A stretch of DNA of 64,000 bases from Paractinoplanes polyasparticus (GCF_019710575.1 NZ_JAHWFK010000020.1:124001-188000), one strand, 5' to 3'. Positions 46,971 through 56,528 are shown, counted from the first letter of the stretch. Notes: generated by a model not told the origin, from the letters alone. Numbers and translations: made by a program.

Positions 46971-46979
46971 GGTCGCATC

Positions 46980-47978
46980 ATGATTCGGTTCGGGTACAAG
47001 GCTTCGGCGGAACAGTTCCCGCCGGTGGAACTCCTCAGATACGGCGTGCTGGCCGAGGAACTGGGCTTCGACTCGGTCTTCGTGAGCGACCACCTCCAGC
47101 CGTGGCGGCACGACGGCGGGCACGCCCCCGCCGCGCTGCCATGGCTGGGCGCGCTGGCCGCCCGCACCGAGCGCATTCTGATCGGCACCAGCGTGCTGAC
47201 CCCGACGTTCCGGTACCACCCGGCCGTGGTCGCGCAGGCCTTCGCCACGCTCGGCTGTCTCGCGCCGGGCCGGGTCATCCTCGGCGTCGGCTCGGGTGAG
47301 TCGCTCAACGAGGTGCCGCTGGGACTCGAGTGGCCCGACGGCAAGGAGCGGTTCGCCCGCCTCAAGGAGGCCGTTCTGCTGATCCAGAAGCTCTGGACGG
47401 AAGACCGGGTGACCTACGAGGGTCAGTTCTACAAGACCGAGAACGCCACCATCTACGACAAGCCCGAGACGCCGGTCCCGATCTACATCGGCGCCTCCGG
47501 CCCGGCCGCCACGCGGCTGGCCGGCCGCATCTCGGACGGCTTCATCACCACCAGCGGCAAGGGCCACGCGCTCTATACCGACACGTTGCTTCCCGCCGTG
47601 CGCGAGGGGGCCGAGAAGGCCGGTCGCAAGATCGACGACCTCGACCTGATGATCGAGGTCAAGGTCAGCTTCGACGACGACTACGACAAGGCGCTCAACG
47701 ACACCCAGCACTGGGGTGCGCTGGCCCTCTCGCCCGACGAGAAGACCGGGGTGGAAGACCCGATCGAGATGCAGCGGCTCTCCGACGCCCTGCCGGTCGA
47801 GCGCACGGCCAGCCGGTGGATCTGCTCGTCCGACCCCGACGAGCACCTGGGCAAGGTCGTCGAGTACCTCGACATGGGCTTCAAGCACCTGGTGTTCCAC
47901 GCGCCCGGCCCCGACCAGGAGCGCTTCCTGCGCCTCTACTCCGAGCGCATCCTCCCGGAGCTGCGCAACCGCGCTTAG
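46980..47978 (+). CDS. fgd: F420-dependent glucose-6-phosphate dehydrogenase
   Basis: 332 aa, luciferase-like fold. Sequence follows mycobacterial FGD closely: GYKASAEQFPPVELL, VSDHLQPWRHDGGHAP, GTSVLTPTFRYHPAVVAQAFATLGCL, GVGSGESLNEVP, TSGKG and HLVFHAPGPDQERFL. It oxidises glucose-6-phosphate to 6-phosphogluconolactone and reduces cofactor F420, supplying F420H2 for reductases. It starts 10 bases after the ECF-glycosidase gene, so it may be co-transcribed. Its stop overlaps the convergent glycosyltransferase stop. Confidence 0.93.
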   Translation: MIRFGYKASAEQFPPVELLRYGVLAEELGFDSVFVSDHLQPWRHDGGHAPAALPWLGALAARTERILIGTSVLTPTFRYHPAVVAQAFATLGCLAPGRVILGVGSGESLNEVPLGLEWPDGKERFARLKEAVLLIQKLWTEDRVTYEGQFYKTENATIYDKPETPVPIYIGASGPAATRLAGRISDGFITTSGKGHALYTDTLLPAVREGAEKAGRKIDDLDLMIEVKVSFDDDYDKALNDTQHWGALALSPDEKTGVEDPIEMQRLSDALPVERTASRWICSSDPDEHLGKVVEYLDMGFKHLVFHAPGPDQERFLRLYSERILPELRNRA

Positions 47979-49252
47979 AGCGGGGGCTTCTTCACCGAGC
48001 GGAGGCGGGCGCGGCGGCCGGTGGCCGCGCCCGCGCCCTCGCCGTTGATCACGCGCAGGTCGGGCTGGGACTGGCGGAAGCCCGCGATGCGGCGTCGCCG
48101 CGAGCCGATCTCCGGGCGGAACGAGGGCTGGGTCGTGCCGCCTTCCGGCCACGGCGCCGAGCCGGGCCGGGGCTGGGTGTCGGGGCCCCCGAGCCGTTCC
48201 GGATGGCCGTCGCGCCACACCGGCGGAGCGGCGTTCGGCAGCTGGTGCGCGCCGGTCGCCCCGCGCCCGTACGACGCCCACAGCGGGCGGACAGTGCGGC
48301 GATCGGTCTGGTCCCAGCCCTTGGCGCCGGTGAACCGGCGAGCGGGTTCGCTCGTCTGCCTTTCGGCCGCGAGGGCCTGGACGGCGCGGCGGTCGAGAGC
48401 TCGTCGTCCCACGCCCGTCTCGCTGGTCTTCCGCAGCCGGGGGTCCCGCTCATCGAGGAGCGGCAGCGGATTGAGGACGGGCAGCGAACGTGGGGCGTGC
48501 GGCCGCGGGGCGCCAGTCGCGTGGCGTCCGCCCGTATTCCGCTCGCGCCATGCCGTCCGCAGCCAGTGGTGCAGCCGGGGACGGTCGGACCGCAGCGTCC
48601 GGCGGATCGGCGGGAAGGCGACGCTGGCGACCTCGGCGACACGCAGGCCGCGCACCGCGGGCCGCAACGCCAGCAGCGGCCCGACCTCCGGTCCCGCGCC
48701 CCATGAGGCGCCGGCCGTAGCGCCGGGCGTTGGGTCGGGCAGGCCGAGGTCCGGCACGGTGTCGCGCCAGAACGCCGCGTACCCGAAACCGGGGTCGGTG
48801 CGGCGGGTGCCCAGCAGCGTGTTGAGGCACCAGATCAGCAGCAGGTTGGCCCAGCGGCGGAACCGGCCGCCGGTCAGGTCGCGCCCGCCGGCCGAGTAAC
48901 GCGAGCCCAGGGCCACGTCGGCCCCGCCGACCAGCGCGGCCACGAACCGGGGGATCTCGGCCGGGTCGGTCGAGCCGTCCCCGTTGAGGGTGACCACCAC
49001 GTCGCCCCGGGTCACGCCGACGCCGGCGGCCAGCGCGTTGCCGGCTCCGGCCGAACCGGGCCGTACGAGGATCGCGCCCGGCTGCTCGGGCAGGGCGCTG
49101 TCGATGTCCACCACGACGATCTCGTCCACTCCGGGCATTCCGCGCAGCATCAGGTGCAGCGCCGCGGGATCGCGGACGGGGATCACAACGCTTACAGAGG
49201 GTGACTCTGTTCGGCGCCGGTTCGTCGCTGCGGAAGGCGGCGAAGGAAGCAT
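47975..49252 (-). CDS. family 2 glycosyltransferase with long disordered C-terminus
   Basis: 425 aa. The N-terminal ~200 residues form a GT2 nucleotide-sugar domain: SVSVVIPVRDPAALHLML, VDEIVVVDIDSALP, GAGNALAAGVGVTRGDVVVTLNGDGSTDP (metal motif written N-x-D), RRTDPGFGYAAFWRD. The last ~190 residues are Arg/Pro/Gly-rich, without membrane helices, and probably disordered; this tail is unusual. The acceptor is unknown. Its TAA overlaps the FGD TAG by 3 bases in convergent orientation. Confidence 0.83.
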   Translation of the reverse strand: MLPSPPSAATNRRRTESPSVSVVIPVRDPAALHLMLRGMPGVDEIVVVDIDSALPEQPGAILVRPGSAGAGNALAAGVGVTRGDVVVTLNGDGSTDPAEIPRFVAALVGGADVALGSRYSAGGRDLTGGRFRRWANLLLIWCLNTLLGTRRTDPGFGYAAFWRDTVPDLGLPDPTPGATAGASWGAGPEVGPLLALRPAVRGLRVAEVASVAFPPIRRTLRSDRPRLHHWLRTAWRERNTGGRHATGAPRPHAPRSLPVLNPLPLLDERDPRLRKTSETGVGRRALDRRAVQALAAERQTSEPARRFTGAKGWDQTDRRTVRPLWASYGRGATGAHQLPNAAPPVWRDGHPERLGGPDTQPRPGSAPWPEGGTTQPSFRPEIGSRRRRIAGFRQSQPDLRVINGEGAGAATGRRARLRSVKKPPL

Positions 49253-49547
49253 GGCGGTGCTCCTCAGGCTGGTTTCTGATCAAGGAAACTACCGGTCGGC
49301 AACCGAACAGCAACTCACCGAAACGGTGGAGGGGTACACCCGCCCGTCGGGTCCGGGCGGACCGAATGGCCCCGGATCGCCGCTACGCTGCGTACGGGAA
49401 TGGGGGTTTCGAGGTAGGGTTTGGTCGGTTGCGGGATATGTCCCGGTCGACCCGGAAGGGAACCTCGTGCGGCCTGCGTAGGGTGTGGCAGACCGAGCAG
49501 TTCCGATCTTCGCCGAGATTTGTCGCGGCCGTGGAGGCGTTCTGAGC

Positions 49548-50204
49548 ATGGGCATCGAGGCGGTCGTCTTCGACCTGGACGGCGTGATCATCGACTCCGA
49601 GGAGGTCTGGGAGGAGGTCCGGCGCGGCTACGTGGCCGAGTACGACCGCGAATTCCTTCCCGACACTCAGGACCGCATGATGGGGATGAGCACCCCGGAA
49701 TGGTCCGGGCACCTGGCGAACGAGGTGGGCGTTCCGCGTACGCCCGAGCAGGTCGCCGCCGATGTGCTGGGCCGGATGGCCGAGCGCTACCGCACCGCGC
49801 TGCCGGTGATCCCCGGCTCGGTCGAGGCCGTACGCCGTCTCGGCACCCGCTTCCCCCTCGGCCTGGCCAGCTCGTCGGCCCGCATCCTGATCGACCAGGT
49901 GCTCGAGACGGCCGGCCTGACCGACGCCTTCCGGGTCACGCTCTCCACCGAGGAGGTGCCTCGCGGGAAGCCGTACCCCGACGTCTACCTCACCGCCGCC
50001 GAGAAGCTCGGCCTGAGCCCGGCCGTCTGTGCCGCCGTCGAGGACTCGAGCAACGGGCTGCGCTCGGCGGCCGCCGCCGGGCTGGCCGTCATCGCCGTCC
50101 CGCACGGCGTGTATCCGCCCGCGTCCGACGCGCTCGCCCAGGCGTCGCTGGTCGTCCGGAACATCGCCGAACTCACCGCGGAGACGATCGACACACTCCG
50201 GTGA
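49548..50204 (+). CDS. HAD-superfamily phosphatase (beta-phosphoglucomutase-like)
   Basis: 218 aa. The nucleophile motif is VFDLDGVIIDSEEVW (DxD), then SSSARILIDQVLETAGL, K in PRGKPYPDVYL, and EDSSNGLRSAAAAGL. The helical cap after motif I is of the subclass IA type. It is a phosphoric-monoester hydrolase or phosphosugar mutase; the substrate is not determined. The ATG has GGAGG about 10 bases upstream. The ~295-base stretch before it (49253-49547) holds no other gene that I can support. Confidence 0.88.
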   Translation: MGIEAVVFDLDGVIIDSEEVWEEVRRGYVAEYDREFLPDTQDRMMGMSTPEWSGHLANEVGVPRTPEQVAADVLGRMAERYRTALPVIPGSVEAVRRLGTRFPLGLASSSARILIDQVLETAGLTDAFRVTLSTEEVPRGKPYPDVYLTAAEKLGLSPAVCAAVEDSSNGLRSAAAAGLAVIAVPHGVYPPASDALAQASLVVRNIAELTAETIDTLR

Positions 50205-50293
50205 TTCGTCACCGTTAATGCGCCGGACACATTCAGGTGTGAAAGATTCTCGCCCCGGGTAGGTGGCGGGCGACTTTCCCTTGGAGGTGGCCT

Positions 50294-51964
50294 GTGGCGC
50301 TTGCCGCGGAGAGCGGGCTGAGGCTCGATCTCGACATCATCGACTACCTGATCCTGATCCTCTACTTCGGCACCGTCCTGGGTGTCGGCTTCGCGGCACG
50401 AAGAGCGATCAAGACCAGCGCCGACTTCTTCCTCTCCGGGCGGTCGCTGCCGGCCTGGGTGACCGGCCTCGCGTTCGTCTCGGCCAACCTGGGCGCGCTG
50501 GAAATCCTCGGCATGGCCGCCAACGGCGCCCAGTACGGCCTGCTCACGCTGCACTACTACTGGATCGGCGCGGTGCCGGCCATGGTGTTCCTCGGCATCG
50601 TCATGATGCCGTTCTACTACGGCTCCAAGGTGCGCAGCGTCCCCGAGTTCCTGAAGCGGCGCTTCAACAAGCCGACGCACATCTTCAACGCGATCAGCTT
50701 CGCCGTCGCGCAGGTCCTCATCGCCGGCGTCAACCTCTTCGCGCTCGCGCTGATTCTGGACGCCCTGCTCGGCTGGGAGCTCTGGGTTTCGATCCTCGTG
50801 GGCGCCGCGATCGTGCTGACCTACATCACGATCGGTGGCCTCTCGTCGGCGATCTACAACGAGGTGCTGCAGTTCTTCGTCATCCTGGCCGGCCTGATCC
50901 CGCTCACGATCATCGGTCTGGTCAAGGTCGGTGGCATCGACGGGCTGTTCGAGAAGGTGCGGCAGGGCCCGCTCGGTGAGGCCGCTCTGCACACGTGGTC
51001 GAACACGGGCAGCAGTGCCGACAACCCGCTCGGCGCCAACTGGATCGGCATCCTCTTCGGCCTGGGCTTCGTGCTGTCGTTCGGCTACTGGACGACCAAC
51101 TTCGCCGAGGTGCAGCGCGCGCTGTCCGCCAAGAACATGAACGCCGCCCGCCGTACCCCGATCATCGCGGCCTTCCCGAAGCTGCTGATCCCGGGCGTGA
51201 CGGTGATCCCGGGTCTGATCGCTGCGGTGACGATCGCCGGCCTGGGCGCCAAGGACGGCGACCTCCAGTACAACAACGCGATCCCCTTGCTGATGGAGGA
51301 TCTGCTGCCCAACGGCGTGCTGGGCGTCGCGGTCACCGGTCTGCTGGCCTCGTTCATGGCCGGCATGGCGGCCAACGTCAGCGGCTTCAACACCGTCTTC
51401 ACGTACGACATCTGGCAGGCCTACATCAAGAAGGGCCGCAGCGACGACTACTACCTGCGGATCGGCCGCTACGCCACGATCGGCGGCGTGATCATCGGTA
51501 TCGGCACGGCGTTCATCGCCTCCGGTTACGGCAACATCATGGAGTACATCCAGCAGCTGTTCTCGCTGTTCAATGCGCCGCTGTTCGCCACCTTCATCGT
51601 CGGCATGTTCTGGAAGCGGATGACCCCGTGGGCCGGCTTCTGGTCGCTGGTGCTGGGCTTCCTCGCCTCGCTGACGCTCTACGTGGCCTACCTGACCGAC
51701 GCGATCACGTTCAACTCGGCGCTGGAGCAGAGCTTCTGGGGCGCCGGTGTGGCCTTCGTGACCGCGGTCGTCGTGGCCATCGCGGTCACCTTCTTCACGC
51801 CTTCCAAGCCCGAGGACGAGCTGCGCGGTCTCGTCTACGGTCTCGGCGGCACCAGCAACGGCACGGTGATCGTCTCCGGCGAGAAGGTCTGGTGGCGCAA
51901 CCCCGTCGTGCTCGGCACGATCGCCGTCGTGCTGGCCATCGCCCTGTACATCCCGGTCTGGTAA
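50294..51964 (+). CDS. sodium:solute symporter (SSS family)
   Basis: 556 aa, GTG start with TTGGAGG. About 14 membrane helices. The N-terminal DYLILILYFGTVLGVGFAARRAIKTSADFFLSGRSLPAWVTGLAFVSANLGALEILGMAANGAQYG matches SGLT-like SSS transporters, including the sodium-site region. KVRSVPEFLKRRF is the conserved cytoplasmic loop. It imports a sugar or organic acid with Na+; the substrate is unknown. It is followed 12 bases later by a small two-helix protein. Confidence 0.93.
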   Translation: MALAAESGLRLDLDIIDYLILILYFGTVLGVGFAARRAIKTSADFFLSGRSLPAWVTGLAFVSANLGALEILGMAANGAQYGLLTLHYYWIGAVPAMVFLGIVMMPFYYGSKVRSVPEFLKRRFNKPTHIFNAISFAVAQVLIAGVNLFALALILDALLGWELWVSILVGAAIVLTYITIGGLSSAIYNEVLQFFVILAGLIPLTIIGLVKVGGIDGLFEKVRQGPLGEAALHTWSNTGSSADNPLGANWIGILFGLGFVLSFGYWTTNFAEVQRALSAKNMNAARRTPIIAAFPKLLIPGVTVIPGLIAAVTIAGLGAKDGDLQYNNAIPLLMEDLLPNGVLGVAVTGLLASFMAGMAANVSGFNTVFTYDIWQAYIKKGRSDDYYLRIGRYATIGGVIIGIGTAFIASGYGNIMEYIQQLFSLFNAPLFATFIVGMFWKRMTPWAGFWSLVLGFLASLTLYVAYLTDAITFNSALEQSFWGAGVAFVTAVVVAIAVTFFTPSKPEDELRGLVYGLGGTSNGTVIVSGEKVWWRNPVVLGTIAVVLAIALYIPVW

Positions 51965-51976
51965 GGAGGCCCCGAC

Positions 51977-52267
51977 ATGGCAGACAACGACCAGGTCGAC
52001 GAGAAGAAGTTGTCGGCGGCGGCACGGCTCTTCGACGTACGGCGGGTGATCGGCGGATTGTTCGTCGTCTACGGCGTGATCGTCACGGTGGTGGGCATCT
52101 TCGACACCCAGGCCGAGATCGACAAGGCCGAGGGCGTCCGGATCAACCTGTGGATGGGCATCGGCATGCTCGTGCTGGGGTTGCTCTTCCTGCTGTGGCT
52201 GCGGCTCAACCCGCCCGAGCCGCCCGACCCGTCGGACATCGACGACGAGCGGCCCCCGGCCGACTGA
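51977..52267 (+). CDS. small two-helix membrane protein, symporter partner
   Basis: 96 aa, 12 bases after the symporter with AAGGAGG as ribosome site. Two helices (VIGGLFVVYGVIVTVVGIF and LWMGIGMLVLGLLFLLWL) with a Pro/Asp-rich cytoplasmic tail. Small accessory proteins are common next to SSS transporters; I infer a structural or regulatory partner. Confidence 0.8.
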   Translation: MADNDQVDEKKLSAAARLFDVRRVIGGLFVVYGVIVTVVGIFDTQAEIDKAEGVRINLWMGIGMLVLGLLFLLWLRLNPPEPPDPSDIDDERPPAD

Positions 52268-52354
52268 TGGCCGGGGCGGTGTGACCCGGTAGCCATCGGG
52301 TTGCACCGCCCCCCGGAATCTCGACTCACGGCCGGGGCAACCGATACCCGTGGC

Positions 52355-52606
52355 ATGGAAGCCATCGCCCCCATCAGCAACGCCAGGTCGGGCGGTTACC
52401 GTACCGCCGGCTGGCAACAGCAGATCCGTGTCGACTACGTCGTGAACAAGATCATGCAGACCCATCGGGGTCACCATGAGGATCAGGTCGCTCAGGCCAT
52501 CAACGACCAGCTCCGCGCCGTCGGCGTGGTGCCCAACGGCCGCCAGATCGCCCAGTACGCCGCGGCGATCTCGGCCCTGCCCGAACTGCCGCCCAACAAC
52601 AAGTAG
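52355..52606 (+). CDS. conserved hypothetical 83-aa protein
   Basis: 83 aa, soluble. A helical core (YVVNKIMQTHRGHHEDQVAQAINDQLRAVGVVPNGRQIAQYAAAISAL) is preceded by a Gly/Arg/Tyr segment. There is a G/C-ending codon pattern but no strong ribosome site. No family is recognised. It is followed at once by a terminator hairpin. Confidence 0.62.
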   Translation: MEAIAPISNARSGGYRTAGWQQQIRVDYVVNKIMQTHRGHHEDQVAQAINDQLRAVGVVPNGRQIAQYAAAISALPELPPNNK

Positions 52607-52608
52607 CG

Positions 52609-52637
52609 AGTGGCCCGGTCCGGTGACCGGGCCACTT
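52609..52637. terminator. 12-bp perfect hairpin between convergent genes
   Basis: 52609-52620 pairs with 52625-52636 around CGGT, 3 bases after the preceding stop; TTCTC follows. Confidence 0.8.
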
Positions 52638-52662
52638 CTCATACGAGGCGGCGAATCTTCTC

Positions 52663-53781
52663 TTACGAGGCGGCGAACCGCAGGATCTTGTCGTCGTCCT
52701 CGCGCGGGTCGCCCCGGCCGTCACGGTTCGAGGTGGTGACCCAGAGCGCGCCGTCGGGCGCCACTGCCACCGTACGGAGCCGGCCGTACTCGCCGTTGAG
52801 CTCGGCCTCGGGCTCGCCGCCGCCCAGCGGGACCGTCCACAACCGCTCGCCGCGCAGACCGGCCACGTACAGCGTGTCGCCGGCGACCGCCGCCCCCGAC
52901 GGGGAGGCCTCGTCGGTGCTCCACTGCACGAGCGGGTCGACGTACCTGCTGTTGCCCTCCTTGCCCTCGGCCTCGGGCCAGCCGTAGTTCCGGCCGGGCT
53001 CGATGACGTTGACCTCGTCCCACGTGTTCTGGCCGAACTCGATGCCGTACATCTTCTTGTCCGGTCCCCAGGCCAGGCCCTGCACGTTGCGGTGGCCCAG
53101 CGACCAGACCCGCGAGCCCTCGTCGGGGTTGCCGGGCGCCGCCCGGCCGTCCCGGGTGATCCGCAGGATCTTGCCGTTGAGGTCGTCGCGGTCCTGCGAC
53201 TCGCTGCCGTTGCCGGCGTCGCCCGTGCCCACGTACAGGAAGCCGTCGGGCCCGAAGGCCAGGCGCCCGCCGTTGTGGATGCCGGCCTTGTCGATGCCGT
53301 CGAGGATGATCCGGGGCTTGCCGCCCAGCCGGAACTGGATGATCCGGTTGTCGCCGGACGCGGTGAAGTAGGCGTACACGTATTTGTTCTGCGCGTACTC
53401 CGGGTCGACGGCGATGCCGAGCAACCCGCCCTCGCCGCCCGCGTCGACCCCGTCGACCTGGTGGACACGCTCCGGCTCGCCGCCGCCGGTCGGAATCCGC
53501 AGGATGTCGCCGCTGTCGCGCTCGCTCACCAGGGCCGAGCCGTCGGGCAGGAACGCCAGCCCCCATGGCGCCTCGAGCCCGCTCACGATCGTCTGCGGCT
53601 TACCGAGATCAGGCGACTTCGCCGCGGTCGCGGTGGCGGACGGGGACGCGGCGGCCGACGAGGGCGGCGGAGCAAACGTGGTCTCGCCGCGGGGCGTGGC
53701 CGCCTCGCCGTCGGAGCAGGCGACCAGGAGGAACGTGCCGGCCGCGGCGAAGACGAGACGTGTCCGGGCAACGGGTTTCAT
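52663..53781 (-). CDS. PQQ-dependent sugar dehydrogenase-like lipoprotein (GSDH/sorbosone family)
   Basis: 372 aa. The signal peptide has lipobox LLVAC (Cys22), followed by a Ser/Ala/Pro spacer. The beta-propeller has VSGLEAPWGLAFLPDG, EGGLLGIAVDPEY, RLAFGPDGFLYVGTGDAGNG, LNGKILRI, GHRNVQGLAWGP and GRNYGWPEAEG, as in soluble quinoprotein glucose/aldose dehydrogenases. It would oxidise sugars outside the membrane if PQQ is available; no PQQ genes are in the window. It is divergent from the secreted peptidase. Confidence 0.87.
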   Translation of the reverse strand: MKPVARTRLVFAAAGTFLLVACSDGEAATPRGETTFAPPPSSAAASPSATATAAKSPDLGKPQTIVSGLEAPWGLAFLPDGSALVSERDSGDILRIPTGGGEPERVHQVDGVDAGGEGGLLGIAVDPEYAQNKYVYAYFTASGDNRIIQFRLGGKPRIILDGIDKAGIHNGGRLAFGPDGFLYVGTGDAGNGSESQDRDDLNGKILRITRDGRAAPGNPDEGSRVWSLGHRNVQGLAWGPDKKMYGIEFGQNTWDEVNVIEPGRNYGWPEAEGKEGNSRYVDPLVQWSTDEASPSGAAVAGDTLYVAGLRGERLWTVPLGGGEPEAELNGEYGRLRTVAVAPDGALWVTTSNRDGRGDPREDDDKILRFAAS

Positions 53782-53829
53782 CGCCCAACGGTGCCACGGC
53801 ACGCTGAACTTCACCTGATTACCGCACTC

Positions 53830-55323
53830 ATGATCTTCGTGGCGGCCAGGATGGGCGGGGTGCGAGCTCTCCCGGCCGCGGCCGTCGCGGTGGTCACCCT
53901 GCTGGCGTACGGGGCCCTGCCCGCCCACGCCCGTCCGGCGGCCCCGAGGATCGCGTGGGCCGCCTGCCCCGAGGACGCGCAGGTGCAGTGCGGCACGATC
54001 AAGGTTCCGGCCGACCACGCCCGCCCGACCGGCCCGGCGATCACGCTGACCATGGCGCGCCGCCCGGCCGGCGACCCTGCCCGCCGGATCGGCACGCTGC
54101 TGGTCAACCCGGGCGGACCGGGCGGATCGGCCGTCGACTTCACGTTGAACGCCGGCTCGTTCTTCGGCGCGGAGGTCCGCGAGAGGTTCGACATCGTCGG
54201 GATGGATCCGCGCGGGGTGGGGCGCAGCTCGCCCGTGCTCTGCTCGCGCGACCTGATCGACACGCAGCCGTCCGTGCTGATCGAGTCGGAGCAGCAGTAC
54301 GCCGCCATGCTCGCGTACAACCGCAAGCTGGCCGCCGACTGCGCCGCCCGCAGCGGCCCGGTCTTCGGCCACGTCGACACGGCCGCCGTCGTGCGCGACC
54401 TGGACACCGTCCGCGGGGCCCTGGGCGAGCGGAAGATCACCTTCTACGGCGCCTCCTACGGCACGCTGATCGGCCAGCAGTACGCCGAGCGCTACCCCGA
54501 CCGGCTGCGCGGCCTGGTGCTCGACGGCGTGATGGACCACAGCGCCGATCTCGACCGCTTCCTCGTGCAGGAGACCGCGGCCGCGCAGGACTCGTTCGGC
54601 GAGTTCGTGAAGTGGTGCGCCCGCGACCACAAGTGTGTGCTGCGCGGTCAGAACATTCCGAAGCTCTTCGTCGCCGCGATGGCCCGGGCCCGGGCCGGTC
54701 AGCTGATCAACCCGTACGACCCGCCCAACAAGCTCGGCGTCGCCCAGCTGACCATGGCCGCGTTCACCGCGTTCTACGACCCCCAGTGGTACTCGTTCGC
54801 CTACTACCTGCGCGACGCGATGATGACCGGCCGCCGGGCTGCTCCGAGGGCCGCGCCGCCGGTCGACCTCATCGACCACAGCTTCGCGCCGGTCTTCTGC
54901 GAGGACTGGCGCTTCCCGGTCTCCGGCTACGCCGACCTCCAGCGCCGCCTGCGGACGCCGGCCGCCTCCGCGCCGCAGATGCTGGTCTCGCCGCTCGCCA
55001 TGACCGCTGTCGCGAGTTGCCTGGGCTGGCCGTCGCCACCGGACAACCCGCAGCGCCCGGTGCCGCCGCTGACCGGCCCGGCGTCGGCGCTGCTGGTCAA
55101 CTCGGTGCACGACCCGGCCACCGCCTACGCGTGGGCGCAGCAGGTGACCGCGCGGCTCGGCCCGTCGGCTCGGCTGCTCACCTACGACGGCTGGGGTCAC
55201 GTCGTCTACAACAAGAGCCCGTGCGTGTCCGCCGCGGTCGACCGGTATCTGCTCACCGGAGTGCCGGTGGCGGCCGGCACGCGCTGCCCGGCGGTCGAGC
55301 CGCCTCCGTTCGGCGTCGGGTAG
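53830..55323 (+). CDS. secreted alpha/beta hydrolase, tripeptidyl aminopeptidase type (S33)
   Basis: 497 aa from the ATG at 53830; a second ATG at 53851 also leaves a signal peptide (ALPAAAVAVVTLLAYGALPAHA). The oxyanion segment is LLVNPGGPGGSA, the nucleophile is Ser209 in GASYG, the acid lies in NSVHDPAT and the His is in GWGHVV. A TAP-like C-terminal domain is present. It removes N-terminal tripeptides from peptides outside the cell, as in Streptomyces SlpD/TAP. Several cysteines (e.g. WAACPEDAQVQCG) suggest disulfides. The MFS gene starts 11 bases after its stop. Confidence 0.88.
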   Translation: MIFVAARMGGVRALPAAAVAVVTLLAYGALPAHARPAAPRIAWAACPEDAQVQCGTIKVPADHARPTGPAITLTMARRPAGDPARRIGTLLVNPGGPGGSAVDFTLNAGSFFGAEVRERFDIVGMDPRGVGRSSPVLCSRDLIDTQPSVLIESEQQYAAMLAYNRKLAADCAARSGPVFGHVDTAAVVRDLDTVRGALGERKITFYGASYGTLIGQQYAERYPDRLRGLVLDGVMDHSADLDRFLVQETAAAQDSFGEFVKWCARDHKCVLRGQNIPKLFVAAMARARAGQLINPYDPPNKLGVAQLTMAAFTAFYDPQWYSFAYYLRDAMMTGRRAAPRAAPPVDLIDHSFAPVFCEDWRFPVSGYADLQRRLRTPAASAPQMLVSPLAMTAVASCLGWPSPPDNPQRPVPPLTGPASALLVNSVHDPATAYAWAQQVTARLGPSARLLTYDGWGHVVYNKSPCVSAAVDRYLLTGVPVAAGTRCPAVEPPPFGVG

Positions 55324-55334
55324 CTTCTGCTCAC

Positions 55335-56528
55335 GTGTCGTCCTCTCTCGTCCTGGGCCGCTATCTGGGCGTGGCGGTCTGTGCCCGCCTGGCCGACGAG
55401 GGCGCCCGGGTGGCGATCCTGCTGCTCGTGCTCGACCGCACCGGCAGCACCTCGCTGGCCGGCGGGCTGATCGCGGCGCTGATGGTGCCGCACGTGCTGG
55501 CGGCGCCGCTCGTCGGCTCGCTCGCCGACGCGGCCCGCAGTCGTCGCCTGCTCTATGCGGTCGCCTACCTCACCTACGCCGCCTGTCTGGGCGCCGCCGC
55601 GCTGCTGGTGGGCCGGTCCACGGCGGGAGCGGTGGCGGCGCTGATCGTGGCCGGCTGCGTCGCCCCGCTGCTGATCGGCGGCCTGAGCAGCCTGCTCGGC
55701 GACCTCGTGCCGGGGCGGCTGGAGCGGGCCTTCGGACTCGACGTGATGTCGTACAGCGTGGCCGGGATCGCCGGGCCGGCCCTGGCCGCGGTGCTGGCCG
55801 GGCTGGCCGGGGCCGCCTGGGCCACGGCCGGACTGGCCTCGCTGGTGGTGGTCTCGGCGGCGCTGGTGATCACGCTGCCGTTGCCGGTGGGCACGGGGTC
55901 GCGCCGGCTCGCCTCACCGTTCGCGGCGCTCGGGCTGATGTGGCGGCGCCCGAGGCTGGGCGCGGTCACCGCCGGCACGGTCTTCAGCATGGTCGGCGTC
56001 GGCGCCCTGCCGCTGGTGGCGGCCCTGCTCGCGGCGCAGCAGAACCAGCCCGAGCTGACCGGCGTGATCCTGTCGGCGGGCGCGGCCGGCGGGCTGGCCG
56101 GCTCGCTGCTGTTGACCCGCTGGCCGATCCGCCGGTGGCGGCCGGAGTGGGTGGTGGCTGTCTCGCTGGGTCTCAGCGCGGTGCCGCTCCTGATCCTGGT
56201 CTTCCTGCCCGGCGGCTGGATCGGCCTGCCGTTCTTCGCGCTCGCCGGCGGGCTGGGCGTCCCGGTGTCGGTCGCGGTCTTCGCCGTCCGCGACCAGGAG
56301 TCCCCGCCCGGCGTCCGAACGCAGGTGTTCACGCTCGGCGCCGGGCTCAAGGTCACCGCGGCTGCGGCCGGGGCCGCCGGGGCCGGGCTGGCGGCGGGGC
56401 TCGGCGCCCCCGCTCTGCTCGCCGCGGTGGCGGCCTGCCAGTTGCTGGGTGCGATCGCCGTCGTTCTTGTGTGCCGCGTCACTCCGGCGACCGAACCGGC
56501 GGATAGTATCGTTAGCCAGGCTAACTAG
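55335..56528 (+). CDS. MFS transporter
   Basis: 397 aa, GTG start, about 12 membrane helices (LADEGARVAILLLVLDRTG; GLIAALMVPHVLAAPLVGSLADAARSRRLL, the MFS loop motif). It is probably a drug or metabolite exporter. It follows the peptidase gene closely and may be co-transcribed. Its 3' end contains the palindromic operator and -10-like element of the next operon, so the two units are interlocked. Confidence 0.85.
   Translation: MSSSLVLGRYLGVAVCARLADEGARVAILLLVLDRTGSTSLAGGLIAALMVPHVLAAPLVGSLADAARSRRLLYAVAYLTYAACLGAAALLVGRSTAGAVAALIVAGCVAPLLIGGLSSLLGDLVPGRLERAFGLDVMSYSVAGIAGPALAAVLAGLAGAAWATAGLASLVVVSAALVITLPLPVGTGSRRLASPFAALGLMWRRPRLGAVTAGTVFSMVGVGALPLVAALLAAQQNQPELTGVILSAGAAGGLAGSLLLTRWPIRRWRPEWVVAVSLGLSAVPLLILVFLPGGWIGLPFFALAGGLGVPVSVAVFAVRDQESPPGVRTQVFTLGAGLKVTAAAAGAAGAGLAAGLGAPALLAAVAACQLLGAIAVVLVCRVTPATEPADSIVSQAN
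56511..56525. promoter_or_regulatory. palindromic MarR-type operator before the ABC exporter operon
   Basis: GTTAGCC-A-GGCTAAC is a perfect palindrome with a one-base centre, 26 bases before the TTG start of the first ABC gene. TAGTAT at 56503-56508 looks like a -10 element immediately upstream. The TTAG/CTAA arms resemble sites bound by MarR-type repressors of efflux genes; no such regulator gene is adjacent. Confidence 0.6.

Noticed and set aside
49201..49545. 114-codon open frame ahead of the HAD gene
   Set aside because: No ribosome site, erratic codon use, and it overlaps the start of the glycosyltransferase gene.
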